The notes under the pieces were generated by a model that saw nothing but the letters and a program-made list of their open reading frames with translations, was not told the DNA's origin and did not search any database. The translations under genes and the position numbers were made by a program. Positions 1 to 7,678 of a DNA stretch of 18,207 nucleotides are shown in pieces. Positions within the stretch are counted from its first letter, which is position 1; each line of letters begins with the position of its first letter. Source of the DNA: an uncultured Ruminococcus sp. (GTDB lineage Bacteria > Bacillota > Clostridia > Oscillospirales > Ruminococcaceae); contig CALGTT010000482.1 in assembly GCA_937901485.1 (NCBI GenBank), positions 1 to 18,207 on the forward strand, given 5' to 3'.

Positions 1-382
1 TCATTTCGTTGATCTCATTCAGCACATCTTCAGAAAGACGCTTTCTGAACTCAACGAGAAGTGACGGTACAAACGGGATCTTGTCTTCGTATCCGGGCAT
101 ACCTATGAAATACTGATAGTACGGGTTTTCTCTAATCTGCTCAACCAGTTCCTCGTCCGGATAGTGGTATTGTTTCTGGATCAGCAGCGAGCCGAGTGCC
201 ATACGCAGAGGCTTTGCCGGCATACCTGTCCTGCTCGGGAACAGTTTTGCATATTCTTTTTCTATTGTATCCCAGGGGATCATTTCTGCCTTCTTGATCC
301 ATCTGTTTTCTGGATTCATCTGCAGCCCCTGCGGCTGATTAAAATCTGTAAATGACAACTGCTTTTCCTCAAATCTATACAT
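1..382 (-). CDS. IS1182-like transposase, N-terminal part (cut by window edge)
   Basis: Reading leftward from ATG at 382-380, the frame stays open to position 1 (about 127 codons), so the C-terminal part lies outside the window. The product begins MYRFEEKQLSFTDFNQPQG and continues with a helical InsH/DUF772-type N-terminal domain typical of IS5/IS1182-group DDE transposases (segments such as GMPAKPLRMALGSLLIQKQY and NPYYQYFIGMPGY). The family catalyses cut-and-paste transposition; the catalytic DDE residues would lie in the unseen part. A strong ribosome site (GGAGGA on the minus strand, 392-387) fixes the start. The promoter is at 440-468. Whether the element is intact cannot be judged here. 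No terminal inverted repeat could be identified, because only one end is visible. Confidence 0.88.
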   Translation of the reverse strand, partial: MYRFEEKQLSFTDFNQPQGLQMNPENRWIKKAEMIPWDTIEKEYAKLFPSRTGMPAKPLRMALGSLLIQKQYHYPDEELVEQIRENPYYQYFIGMPGYEDKIPFVPSLLVEFRKRLSEDVLNEINEM

Positions 383-439
383 GACATCCTCCAAAGTGCA
401 AGCTTTTTCATCGCTTTTCGTACTTTTCCTTGCACTTCT

Positions 440-468
440 ATTATATCACATTAGGACACTTTTGTCGA
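440..468 (-). promoter_or_regulatory. Promoter of the transposase gene
   Basis: On the minus strand, a TCGACA -35 box (468-463) and a TATAAT -10 box (445-440) are separated by 17 bp, with TG one base before the -10 box. It points at the transposase start at 382. Confidence 0.65.
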
Positions 469-656
469 TATCTCGATGAATGTTTATGGGTTGAGGAGAG
501 ACTAACTATTATACCATTTTTCCATAACAATTGTAACTGTTTTTACATATTTTTCAAATATTTACTTTCGTTTTTGTTAAAACTCTATGAGGTGTAAGCT
601 TTTAGCAAACTCCAAACGGTACAAATGTTAAAATCAACAATACACCCCAAAACCAT
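469..656. other. AT-rich intergenic region, no gene seen
   Basis: Non-coding stretch between the divergent transposase and glycosidase promoters. It is AT-rich (for example around 505-580) and has stops in all useful frames. The outer end of the insertion sequence should fall somewhere here, but its terminal repeat cannot be placed without the other end. Confidence 0.5.
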
Positions 657-685
657 TTGCACTTTTTGTAGAGAAGTGGTATAAT
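657..685 (+). promoter_or_regulatory. Promoter of the GH3 gene
   Basis: TTGCAC (657-662), a 17-bp spacer and TATAAT (680-685) with an extended -10 TGG (677-679). It lies 59 bp upstream of the glycosidase start codon. No clear operator or catabolite-control site was recognised nearby. Confidence 0.75.
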
Positions 686-744
686 CAATATGTACACACC
701 AAAGCTATTATCATCCCCTCACAAATTCGAAAGGAGCAAACACC

Positions 745-3024
745 ATGCCTGAAACTCATCTCACGACCGAGGAGCAGATCCGCCTTGTGAACGGTGCGTC
801 CTTCTTCGGCACAGCCGAAATCCCCGAAAAGGAGATACCGAGATTACAGCTTCTTGACGGCGGCACGGGCATCAATTTTGAACAGCTTTTCGGTGATTTT
901 TTGAGCAGCAGCGGTCTTGACGGCATCGGCGGAAGTGACCTGCGGAATGTGCTGGAATACTTCTACACGCCCGAAAAACTGCCCGATGAAAGCTCGAAAA
1001 AGCTGTACGATTTCATTGTGCAGAAGCTTCATGAGCGTAACCCGAAGCTGAAACCGCCCGGCTGTTATCCGCCGGGAATGATGCTCGGTGCATCGTGGAA
1101 TCCCGAAGTGATTTACGATACGGGAACTGCCCTCGGCAAAGAGGCTCGCTCCTATGGCATCCACATCCTGCTTGGAACGCCGAATGTCAATCTCCACCGT
1201 GACATCCGGAACGGGCGGCTTTTCGAGGGATATTCCGAAGATCCCTGCCTTGTATCCGCTCTTGCCCCACCCCTTGTCAAAGGCTTGCAGGCGGAGGGCG
1301 TTGCCGCAAATGTCAAGCATTTTGCCGCAAATCATCAGGAAACCAACCGCATGAATCTCAACGAGCATATCCCCGAACGTGCACTCCATGAGCTGTATTT
1401 CCCTGCGTTCAAGGCTTGCGTTGAATCTGGCGTTGCAACAGTGATGAGTGCGTACAATCAGATCAACGGTGTTCCCTGTACGGAAAACCGTGCCATGCTC
1501 CATGATGTGCTCCGTGAGGAGTGGGGTTTTGCGGGTGTGGTCATGTCGGACTGGAATGCTGTGTATCATCCTGAAGCCGCTTTGAATGCGGGCAATGACC
1601 TTGCCATGCCCGGTCCGATCGCTCCCGACGCACTGACTGCCGCATTGCAGGACGGTACACTTTCGCCCGAAGCACTGCACATTTCCGCAAACCGCATTGC
1701 AGAGCTTGCAAGGAAATATGCAAAGCCTGCCGAGGGTGAGATCTCGCTGGAAGACACTGACAGGGCGGCATACAATGCGGCGGCAGAGGGGATCGTTCTG
1801 CTGAAAAATGCAGACGCTCTGCCCCTCCCATCGACCGCAAACATCGCACTGTACGGCGAATATGCTGAATATCTGCTGACCTGCGGCGAGGGAAGTGCGG
1901 GCATCCACACAAACCGCAATGTTTCATTTTATCATGCTCTTTCCGAACGTTTCAGCGGTGTTTCACTGCGTACAATTGCGGATGCTTCAGACACGCTGGT
2001 TTACGTTTACAGTCTTGCAGGCAGGGAGGGGAACGACCGGAAAGATATTTCCGTTCCTGCACAGATCGTGGAGGAGTGGGAAACGCTGCTTGCCGAAGCG
2101 GACCGCTGCAGCATGAGGAAAATTCTTGTGCTGAATATCAGTGCACCCGTTGCACTGGATGGCTGGGAGGAACGCTTTGACGGCATATTCTGTGTGTTTC
2201 TCCCCGGAATGCAGGGGGCAAATGCACTTGCTGACTGCCTTTGCGGAACGGTCAATCCCTCGGGCAAGCTGCCGCTGACATTCCCGAAACGTATCGAGGA
2301 TATGCCGACCTATCTGAATTTCCCCGGTGACGGGATGCAGGTGCATTACGGCGAGGGGATTTTCGTGGGCTACCGCTGGTATGACGCAAGGAAGATCGAG
2401 CCTTTGTTTCCGTTCGGGCATGGGCTTTCCTACACGGATTTTGTGATCGAACAACTGACGGCAGAAACGGACACCTTTACCGCTTCTGTCATGGTCAGTG
2501 CAGAGATAGTCAACAAGGGCGGGCGTGCAGGAAAGACGGTCATTCAGATCTATGTTTCCGACGTAGAAAGCACGCTGACAAAGCCCGTCCGTGAGCTGAA
2601 AGCGTTCCAAAAAATTCACCTTGAGCCGAACGAAAGAAAGACGGTTTCCTTTATTTTGCACCGTCATGATTTTGAGAGCTATGACGCGAATCTGCATTGC
2701 TGGACGATGGAGGAGGGCTTCTACGAAATCGAAGCAGGTCTTTCTTCCCGTGATTTGCAGGCGAGCTGCACGGTATATGGCGATGTGGAATCCCCGTATT
2801 CCTATGGTGCAAATACCTCTGTCAAGGTGCTCATGGAGCATGACGAGCTGAAAGCGGTACTGCACCAATTTTTCACGGAAGCCGGTTTACCGTGGACGGC
2901 GATCCTCACAAGCTACGAATATACCGCACAGGACACGATCGGCATGATATTGGAACAGGTGCATTGTGCGGAGGGTGACAGGGAAGTGCTTTACGGCAGG
3001 ATGCGTGGGGTGAGGAAGCGGTAG
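745..3024 (+). CDS. Glycoside hydrolase family 3 protein (beta-glucosidase-like)
   Basis: A 759-residue GH3 enzyme, expected to remove terminal beta-linked sugars (glucose or xylose) from short oligosaccharides. The N-terminal GH3 barrel carries EGYSEDP (161-167) and KHF (191-193); the likely catalytic nucleophile is Asp269 in VMSDW. The C-terminal GH3 domain starts with the hallmark AAEGIVLLKN (346-355), and AGREGNDR (425-432) may hold the acid/base region. A fibronectin III-like domain follows (about 575-670), with the typical KPVRELKAFQKI strand, then a tail of about 80 residues. There is no signal peptide, so it should act in the cytoplasm on imported oligosaccharides. The start is set by AAAGGAG just upstream. 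It has its own promoter and appears monocistronic. The exact substrate cannot be read from the sequence. It is unrelated to the CRISPR genes downstream. Confidence 0.93.
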   Translation: MPETHLTTEEQIRLVNGASFFGTAEIPEKEIPRLQLLDGGTGINFEQLFGDFLSSSGLDGIGGSDLRNVLEYFYTPEKLPDESSKKLYDFIVQKLHERNPKLKPPGCYPPGMMLGASWNPEVIYDTGTALGKEARSYGIHILLGTPNVNLHRDIRNGRLFEGYSEDPCLVSALAPPLVKGLQAEGVAANVKHFAANHQETNRMNLNEHIPERALHELYFPAFKACVESGVATVMSAYNQINGVPCTENRAMLHDVLREEWGFAGVVMSDWNAVYHPEAALNAGNDLAMPGPIAPDALTAALQDGTLSPEALHISANRIAELARKYAKPAEGEISLEDTDRAAYNAAAEGIVLLKNADALPLPSTANIALYGEYAEYLLTCGEGSAGIHTNRNVSFYHALSERFSGVSLRTIADASDTLVYVYSLAGREGNDRKDISVPAQIVEEWETLLAEADRCSMRKILVLNISAPVALDGWEERFDGIFCVFLPGMQGANALADCLCGTVNPSGKLPLTFPKRIEDMPTYLNFPGDGMQVHYGEGIFVGYRWYDARKIEPLFPFGHGLSYTDFVIEQLTAETDTFTASVMVSAEIVNKGGRAGKTVIQIYVSDVESTLTKPVRELKAFQKIHLEPNERKTVSFILHRHDFESYDANLHCWTMEEGFYEIEAGLSSRDLQASCTVYGDVESPYSYGANTSVKVLMEHDELKAVLHQFFTEAGLPWTAILTSYEYTAQDTIGMILEQVHCAEGDREVLYGRMRGVRKR

Positions 3025-3080
3025 GGGATGATGTGCTGGGGATTATCTCCTGCAAAGATGAATAAAAACAGAATGTACAG

Positions 3081-3109
3081 TTGCATTCCGTCCTCGGATA
3101 TGGTATAAT
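3081..3109 (+). promoter_or_regulatory. Promoter of a small transcription unit
   Basis: TTGCAT (3081-3086), a 17-bp spacer and TATAAT (3104-3109) with an extended -10 TGG. It should start a transcript near 3116 that runs to the terminator at 3239-3268, about 150 nt. Confidence 0.65.
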
Positions 3110-3140
3110 AAAAGCAGTAACACGAAAGCGAGGGACGCAT

Positions 3141-3182
3141 ATGGAGAAGTTCAAGCCCATTCCGATTCCCGAAATGCAATAA
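3141..3182 (+). CDS. Candidate 13-residue peptide or decayed gene start
   Basis: A very short frame, MEKFKPIPIPEMQ, lies between a good promoter (3081-3109) and a strong terminator (3239-3268). A purine-rich stretch, GCGAGGGA, precedes the ATG. No family is recognised. It may be a leader peptide, a real small protein, the stump of a lost gene, or chance inside a small RNA. Translation is not proven by anything in the sequence beyond the ribosome-site-like stretch. Confidence 0.3.
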   Translation: MEKFKPIPIPEMQ

Positions 3183-3238
3183 TCGTTACACAGTAATGTA
3201 CAGCCGCATACAGTTTGCGTTTCAACATAATAACTTTT

Positions 3239-3268
3239 GAGCCGAGGCTGCTTCCTCGGCTCGTTTTT
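3239..3268 (+). terminator. Rho-independent terminator
   Basis: A perfect 9-bp stem GAGCCGAGG/CCTCGGCTC (3239-3247 with 3254-3262), a 6-nt loop, then G and five T. It ends the small unit from 3081 and probably also any readthrough from the GH3 gene. Confidence 0.88.
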
Positions 3269-3333
3269 GTTGTTGAGGGGCTGGGGTGGGGGGCGGTTAC
3301 GATGGTTTGTTGGAAATAAGCCAAAAACTCCTA

Positions 3334-3389
3334 AAAAACACTTGCAATTTGAAAAAGAATGTGGTATAATGAAAACAGACGAAGATTCG
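3334..3389 (+). promoter_or_regulatory. Leader and promoter of CRISPR array 1
   Basis: Contains TTGCAA (3342-3347), a 17-bp spacer and TATAAT (3365-3370) with extended -10 TGG. Transcription should start only about a dozen bases before the first repeat. Positions 3334-3370 are identical to 11295-11331, and 3374-3388 to 11335-11349, so the same leader exists twice in the window. This fixes the direction of array 1 as left to right. Confidence 0.82.
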
Positions 3390-3957
3390 TTCGCAACCTG
3401 CTCGCTATATGGGTATTGAAACTGAACTGGAGGGGTTCTCGGTGGAAAATCCGAGGTCGCAACTTGCTCGCTATATGGGTATTGAAACTTTTACGGCAAC
3501 GGCATTGTGTTTTCGATCGACGTCGCAACTTGCTCGCTATATGGGTATTGAAACTTCATGTAGATTTCTTTTTTCCAGTTTTCAACCGTCGCAACTTGCT
3601 CGCTATATGGGTATTGAAACCAGAAAATACAGCGATTTTGTTGTTATTATCGGGAGTCGCAACTTGCTCGCTATATGGGTATTGAAACAGAGTTTCGTCG
3701 TCGTATACTGCAAACATTGTGGTCGCAACCTGCTCGCTATATGGGTATTGAAACTATAGTCGGGAGGAGAAATCATATGTGCGGGATTGTCGCAACTTGC
3801 TCGCTATATGGGTATTGAAACTGGCGTGGATATAAAGAATGTCAGACCTGCCGACAGTCGCAACTTGCTCGCTATATGGGTATTGAAACATGCTTCTCTG
3901 TGTTTCCTCGATCACACGCTTGGTGTCGCAACTTGCTCGCTATATGGGTATTGAAAC
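3390..3957 (+). CRISPR. CRISPR array 1: 9 repeats of 33 nt, 8 spacers
   Basis: Repeats start at 3390, 3456, 3522, 3588, 3656, 3722, 3789, 3857 and 3925. The unit begins GTCGCAACTTGCTC and ends ATGGGTATTGAAAC. Spacers are regular, 33-35 nt. Repeats 1 and 6 carry CCT instead of CTT at positions 8-10, and the first base of repeat 1 is T rather than G. The 3' end ATTGAAAC is the usual 5' handle of Cas6-processed crRNAs. The leader is on the left (3334-3389), so the newest spacer should be at 3423-3455. The array lies directly before the type III-Dv operon and probably supplies it. Spacer 6 (3755-3788) contains a ribosome site followed by ATGTGCGGGATT. Confidence 0.98.
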
Positions 3958-3959
3958 AC

Positions 3960-3994
3960 AAAAAAACAGTATGTCACAGGGCATACTGTTTTTT
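3960..3994 (+). terminator. Terminator after CRISPR array 1
   Basis: CAGTATG/CATACTG stem (3967-3973 with 3982-3988), extended by an A-run on the left pairing with a T-run on the right, loop TCACAGGG. It sits directly after the last repeat, so it should end the precursor crRNA. The symmetric A and T runs mean it could act on both strands. Confidence 0.85.
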
Positions 3995-4131
3995 CTTTGC
4001 AAATAATTGAGAATGATCCTTACATTCTGCAATAAACCGACGATAATATAATAGAACAAAGCAGTTCTGTCAGAAAATACTGCAAGAATGCAATAAAGTG
4101 AAAATAAATTGTAAAAATCGTCGAAAAACGA

Positions 4132-4160
4132 TTGAAAAATAAGATGAAATATGGTATAAT
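4132..4160 (+). promoter_or_regulatory. Promoter of the type III-Dv effector operon
   Basis: TTGAAA (4132-4137), a 17-bp spacer and TATAAT (4155-4160) with extended -10 TGG. It gives an mRNA leader of about 75 nt before the cas10 start at 4243. A small hairpin, AATCGT/ACGATT, overlaps just upstream (about 4116-4133). The rest of 3995-4242 is AT-rich and shows no gene. Confidence 0.75.
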
Positions 4161-4242
4161 TTGAGTATGCGTTTACGCTTTACTACGGAACAGCATTGTT
4201 CACAGAATAATCAGAGAAATGGTAAAGGAGGAGAGAAACACC

Positions 4243-5709
4243 ATGATTACAGCAATCTATGACTGTCGGAGCAAGCAGGAATATATTTATCGAACGAACA
4301 AGATTCGTGAGATCGCCGGTGCATCCAGGCTTTTGGCAGATGTGTACAGCATCCTTTTGAATGAAACTGGTCTGAAAATTGACCAGAGCTGGAAAGAAGA
4401 TGCTGAACAGAATAAGCCATTCGGAAAGGAAAAGTTTATGGAATCCGGTATGGATGGGGCGGTTATCTATGAAGGCGGTGGAAATCTCTATATGCTTTTC
4501 AAAGATGAGGACACCTACCGCAGTGCAAACAGAGCATTTTCACGCATCCTTCTGGAACGCTCCTATTCGATCAGTATCATAACTGCTTCTGTCAAAACTT
4601 CTGATGACTTTAATAGGGATAGGGAGGAGCTGTACAAAAAGAAAGAATGCTCCAAAAACAGAGGTACAAATTCTGCGTTTTGTAATGTACTGCCTTTCAC
4701 CCAGACGGACAGAATGTCTTACATGCCTTTGTCAGCGACTGACAGAAAGGGAGCAAAGCAGACCACTGAAGCACGTCTGAAGCAGAAAGCTTATGACAAG
4801 CTGTTTTCGCAGGGGGATGAACTGGGAACAGAACATCTCGATCAGCTGGTTGAAGAAAAGGGAGAGAACAGCATTCTTGCAGTCATCTACATTGATGGAA
4901 ATGACATGGGAAATAAGATCAAAAGATGTACTGAGGGCAAAAATGATTATTCCGGCTGTGTTATGGCATTGCGGAATTTCTCACGCAATACAAATGAGTA
5001 TTATGTAAATCGTCCCATTGCGGCAATTGAAGAATGTCTTCGTGCGAAGAATGAAGCCGATGCAGATATCATCAAAGCATCTCCGCATAAAGCCCATAAG
5101 TACAGGCTCATTGTTGGCGGTGGTGATGAAATCACGATCATTTGCCGTGGCTCCGATGCAATGGATATTGTAAAAGCCTATTTTGATGCACTTGAAAAAA
5201 CGCCGGAGCTTTCAGAGGGGATTCCCAATACTTCATGTGCCGGCATTGCACTGTTCCACAGTCACGCTCCGTTTGCAGATGTGTATGAGATTGCTGAGAG
5301 CTGCTGTGAGATGGGCAAAAAAGAATCGCACAAGCCTGAGAACAATGGCAACTATGTTGATTTTCATTTCTGCCATTCCGGAATCACCAACGAGCTGGAT
5401 ATCATCCGTGAAGAACAGGAAGCGGAATACACACTCAGACCCTACAGTATGACGGATTTCAATGAATTGATCCGCATCGGTCATGTACTTCGTGCGATCG
5501 GCAGAAGCAATGTAAAAGATCTTGGCGATTCGATCGTAAAGGGTGAATCGTTCTACAGATTTGAGGTGCAGAGAATCCGTTCAAGAAATTATGAGGGCTT
5601 CAATGCTCTTGTGGATGAATACCAGAAAGAGGAAGAAAAGCTCAGAAAAATGATCTATGATATTTCCGTGGTATATGATTTATGGTTTGGAGGTGAGCGT
5701 GATGCGTGA
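4243..5709 (+). CDS. cas10: Cas10, small HD-less form, type III-Dv effector large subunit
   Basis: A 488-residue Cas10. An upstream in-frame ATG at 4219 overlaps the ribosome site AAGGAGGAG, so the start at 4243 (MITAIYDCRSKQ) is preferred. The first, degenerate palm domain has EGGGNLYMLF (77-86). The second palm carries the metal-binding segment YIDGNDMG (216-223) and GGGDE (292-296), followed by CAGIALFHSHAPFADVYEIAE typical of the cyclase fold in two halves around 332-352. The N-terminal HD nuclease of longer Cas10 proteins is absent. Known family role: after target RNA binding, the palm makes cyclic oligoadenylate from ATP. The motif reads GGDE rather than the usual GGDD; both acidic positions are kept, so cyclase activity is likely and fits the CARF-HEPN RNases nearby. 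Its stop overlaps the next gene by 8 bases. Confidence 0.93.
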   Translation: MITAIYDCRSKQEYIYRTNKIREIAGASRLLADVYSILLNETGLKIDQSWKEDAEQNKPFGKEKFMESGMDGAVIYEGGGNLYMLFKDEDTYRSANRAFSRILLERSYSISIITASVKTSDDFNRDREELYKKKECSKNRGTNSAFCNVLPFTQTDRMSYMPLSATDRKGAKQTTEARLKQKAYDKLFSQGDELGTEHLDQLVEEKGENSILAVIYIDGNDMGNKIKRCTEGKNDYSGCVMALRNFSRNTNEYYVNRPIAAIEECLRAKNEADADIIKASPHKAHKYRLIVGGGDEITIICRGSDAMDIVKAYFDALEKTPELSEGIPNTSCAGIALFHSHAPFADVYEIAESCCEMGKKESHKPENNGNYVDFHFCHSGITNELDIIREEQEAEYTLRPYSMTDFNELIRIGHVLRAIGRSNVKDLGDSIVKGESFYRFEVQRIRSRNYEGFNALVDEYQKEEEKLRKMIYDISVVYDLWFGGERDA

Positions 5710-7678
5710 GATCAGAATTGAGCTGCGGTCCAATCTTTGTGCCGCAAGCGGTGATGGATATGCCGCAGCGATTGATACCGACATTGTGACAGATCAGTTC
5801 GGCATTCCCTATATTCCTGCAAGAAGACTGAAAGGCTGTCTGAGGGATGCCGCAGTTTACATCTATGGAGAAGAAAGCGAGATCATCGACCGGATCTTTG
5901 GTATTCCCGGAGATATTTCCTCCGGAGCACTGAAGCTGGAAAATGCTAATATCGAGGAATATGCGTCCTTCAGCAAAATGTGTGCCGAAACTGGACTGAC
6001 AGCAAGCAGAGTCACAGAACTTTTTACAGATACAATTGCGTCTACTGCTGTCGAATCTTCCGGTGCTGCGAAAGAAAACACACTGCGTTTTTTGAGATGT
6101 GTTTCCAGAAGCAAAGCATGGGATCCGGAACAAAATCTTGTGTTCTGTGCAGACGCAGAAATTGATGATGCCTATGCTGAGCACTTTGAACGAATCTGTA
6201 AAGCACTCCGTCATATCGGTTATAAAAGAAACCGTGGCTTTGGATGTGTAAAATGCACATTGGCAGATAAAAAAACTGATACATGCGAATTCAAACTGCC
6301 GGCGGAGATCAGCGATGACAAGGATTATGTAATGACGTATGCTGTGCATCTTGATGAAAGCCTGATGCTTCCTGCACAGGCGGCGGATCAGTCAAGTGAT
6401 TTCATCAGCGGACAGGCAGTTGTTGGTGCACTGGCTGGAAAATATTTGAAATCACATGATGCTGATGATGCTTTCGATATGCTGTTTCTGAGCGGCAATG
6501 TCAGGTTTTCCAATCTCTACATTACAGATGATAAATTCCGGACTTATTTACCGGTTTCACAGATATTTGGAAAAACAAAGCAGAGCGATTGCATTATTGA
6601 CCGGACAGTTAACGAAGAGCAATCAGGAATTGCAAAACCGCTGAAAAAAGGTTATATCAATGCTGAAATGAAAGTGAAAAAACCTTTGACAGAGAGAGTA
6701 TACCATAATCATCTGCGTAATCCTGACGGCGGCTTGTATGTGCAGAACTGCCTTCAGAAAGGACAGTATTTTATGGGAACGATCACAGGAAAAGGGGCAT
6801 ATATCAAGGTGATCGCTGAATTGCTGCTTGACGGAAAATTGTCATTTGGCAGAAGCAGAACGGCACAGTATTCAAGATGTTCACTGGCTGGTTTTGATGT
6901 ATCCGAAGCAGTCCCGAAAAAAGTGCACTTGTGCAAGGGCGATAGTGTTGTGTATCTGTTTGAATCCGATGCCCTGATGCAGGATACCTATGCAGGAAAT
7001 ACATCCGGCATTTCTGAAGTGTGTGAAGCACTTGGAGTGAATGAGAGGGATTTGAAGGAGCAAAGCGGCTTGAAGTACAGAATGATATCTGGTTACCTTT
7101 CAGTCATGCGTATGCAGCGTGCACACATGAGAGCCATTGCATCGGGCAGTACGCTTGTTGTAAAATGTAATGAGAATACTGAACTGGATGAAATCATTTA
7201 CATTGGCGGCAGACAGAACGAGGGCTTTGGTAAGGTGCGTGTTTTCAAAGTCGGCGAATGGATGAAAGGTGATACCGAAAATCATCTGACCATGAATTCT
7301 GTATCTTCCAAGTCTCACGATGACATTAAAAGAATGTTTGAGATGCTTCAAAAAGATGAGAAGATGCGGAATGATGCAATTTCTTATGCTTTGGAAAATA
7401 AAAAAAGATTCGAAGATAAATGGGGAGCGGCATTTATCGGTCGCGTAACATTGATGCTGAAACAGGCTGATTCGGAACCGGATTTTAAAAACAGAATTAA
7501 GTCAGTGAAGTCAACAAGCAAACGTGAACTTGCGGAGAAATTCCGGAAGGACGCTGAAAACAAGTGGGAGAGTGATCCGCAATATAAGACATGGGAAAAG
7601 AAGCGGGAATATCTGCTGATCATTCTCATGCTTGCAAAATATTTTCTGAAAGAACGTAAAGGAGGGACGGCAGAATGA
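5702..7678 (+). CDS. cas7-5-11: Cas7-Cas5-Cas11 fusion protein (type III-Dv, Csx10-like)
   Basis: A 658-residue RAMP protein starting at MREIRIELRS, with ribosome site GGAGGTGA (5689-5696); the start overlaps the cas10 stop. Three parts can be read. Residues 1-190 form a Cas7-like RAMP with the acidic loop IDTDIVTD (24-31), GIPYIPARRLKG (34-45) and a glycine-rich YKRNRGFGCV (174-183). Residues about 205-520 form a Cas5/Csx10-like RAMP with GRSRTAQYSR (383-392) and IGGRQNEGFGKV (501-512). Residues about 535-655 are charged and helical, resembling a Cas11 small subunit. Asp25 or Asp27 is the likely RNA-cleaving residue by analogy with Csm3 Asp33. This triple fusion is the signature subunit of III-Dv complexes; it would hold the crRNA 5' handle and begin the backbone. 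Domain borders are estimates by eye. Confidence 0.82.
   Translation: MREIRIELRSNLCAASGDGYAAAIDTDIVTDQFGIPYIPARRLKGCLRDAAVYIYGEESEIIDRIFGIPGDISSGALKLENANIEEYASFSKMCAETGLTASRVTELFTDTIASTAVESSGAAKENTLRFLRCVSRSKAWDPEQNLVFCADAEIDDAYAEHFERICKALRHIGYKRNRGFGCVKCTLADKKTDTCEFKLPAEISDDKDYVMTYAVHLDESLMLPAQAADQSSDFISGQAVVGALAGKYLKSHDADDAFDMLFLSGNVRFSNLYITDDKFRTYLPVSQIFGKTKQSDCIIDRTVNEEQSGIAKPLKKGYINAEMKVKKPLTERVYHNHLRNPDGGLYVQNCLQKGQYFMGTITGKGAYIKVIAELLLDGKLSFGRSRTAQYSRCSLAGFDVSEAVPKKVHLCKGDSVVYLFESDALMQDTYAGNTSGISEVCEALGVNERDLKEQSGLKYRMISGYLSVMRMQRAHMRAIASGSTLVVKCNENTELDEIIYIGGRQNEGFGKVRVFKVGEWMKGDTENHLTMNSVSSKSHDDIKRMFEMLQKDEKMRNDAISYALENKKRFEDKWGAAFIGRVTLMLKQADSEPDFKNRIKSVKSTSKRELAEKFRKDAENKWESDPQYKTWEKKREYLLIILMLAKYFLKERKGGTAE

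Noticed and set aside
494..505. The 12-mer GAGAGACTAACT near the insertion sequence also occurs in array 3 spacer 2 (within 17316-17354), which might mean a self-targeting spacer.
   Set aside because: With hundreds of spacer 12-mers and 18 kb searched, one such match is expected by chance, and the flanking bases do not extend it.
844..1908. Long open frame on the minus strand inside the GH3 gene (about 350 codons).
   Set aside because: It is a mirror frame of a well-conserved GH3 gene, with a cysteine/arginine-rich, low-quality translation and no ribosome site.
3359..3759. Open frames of about 110 codons through CRISPR array 1 on the plus strand.
   Set aside because: They arise from translating the repeats (RNLLAIWVLK and LARYMGIET recurring) and are not proteins.
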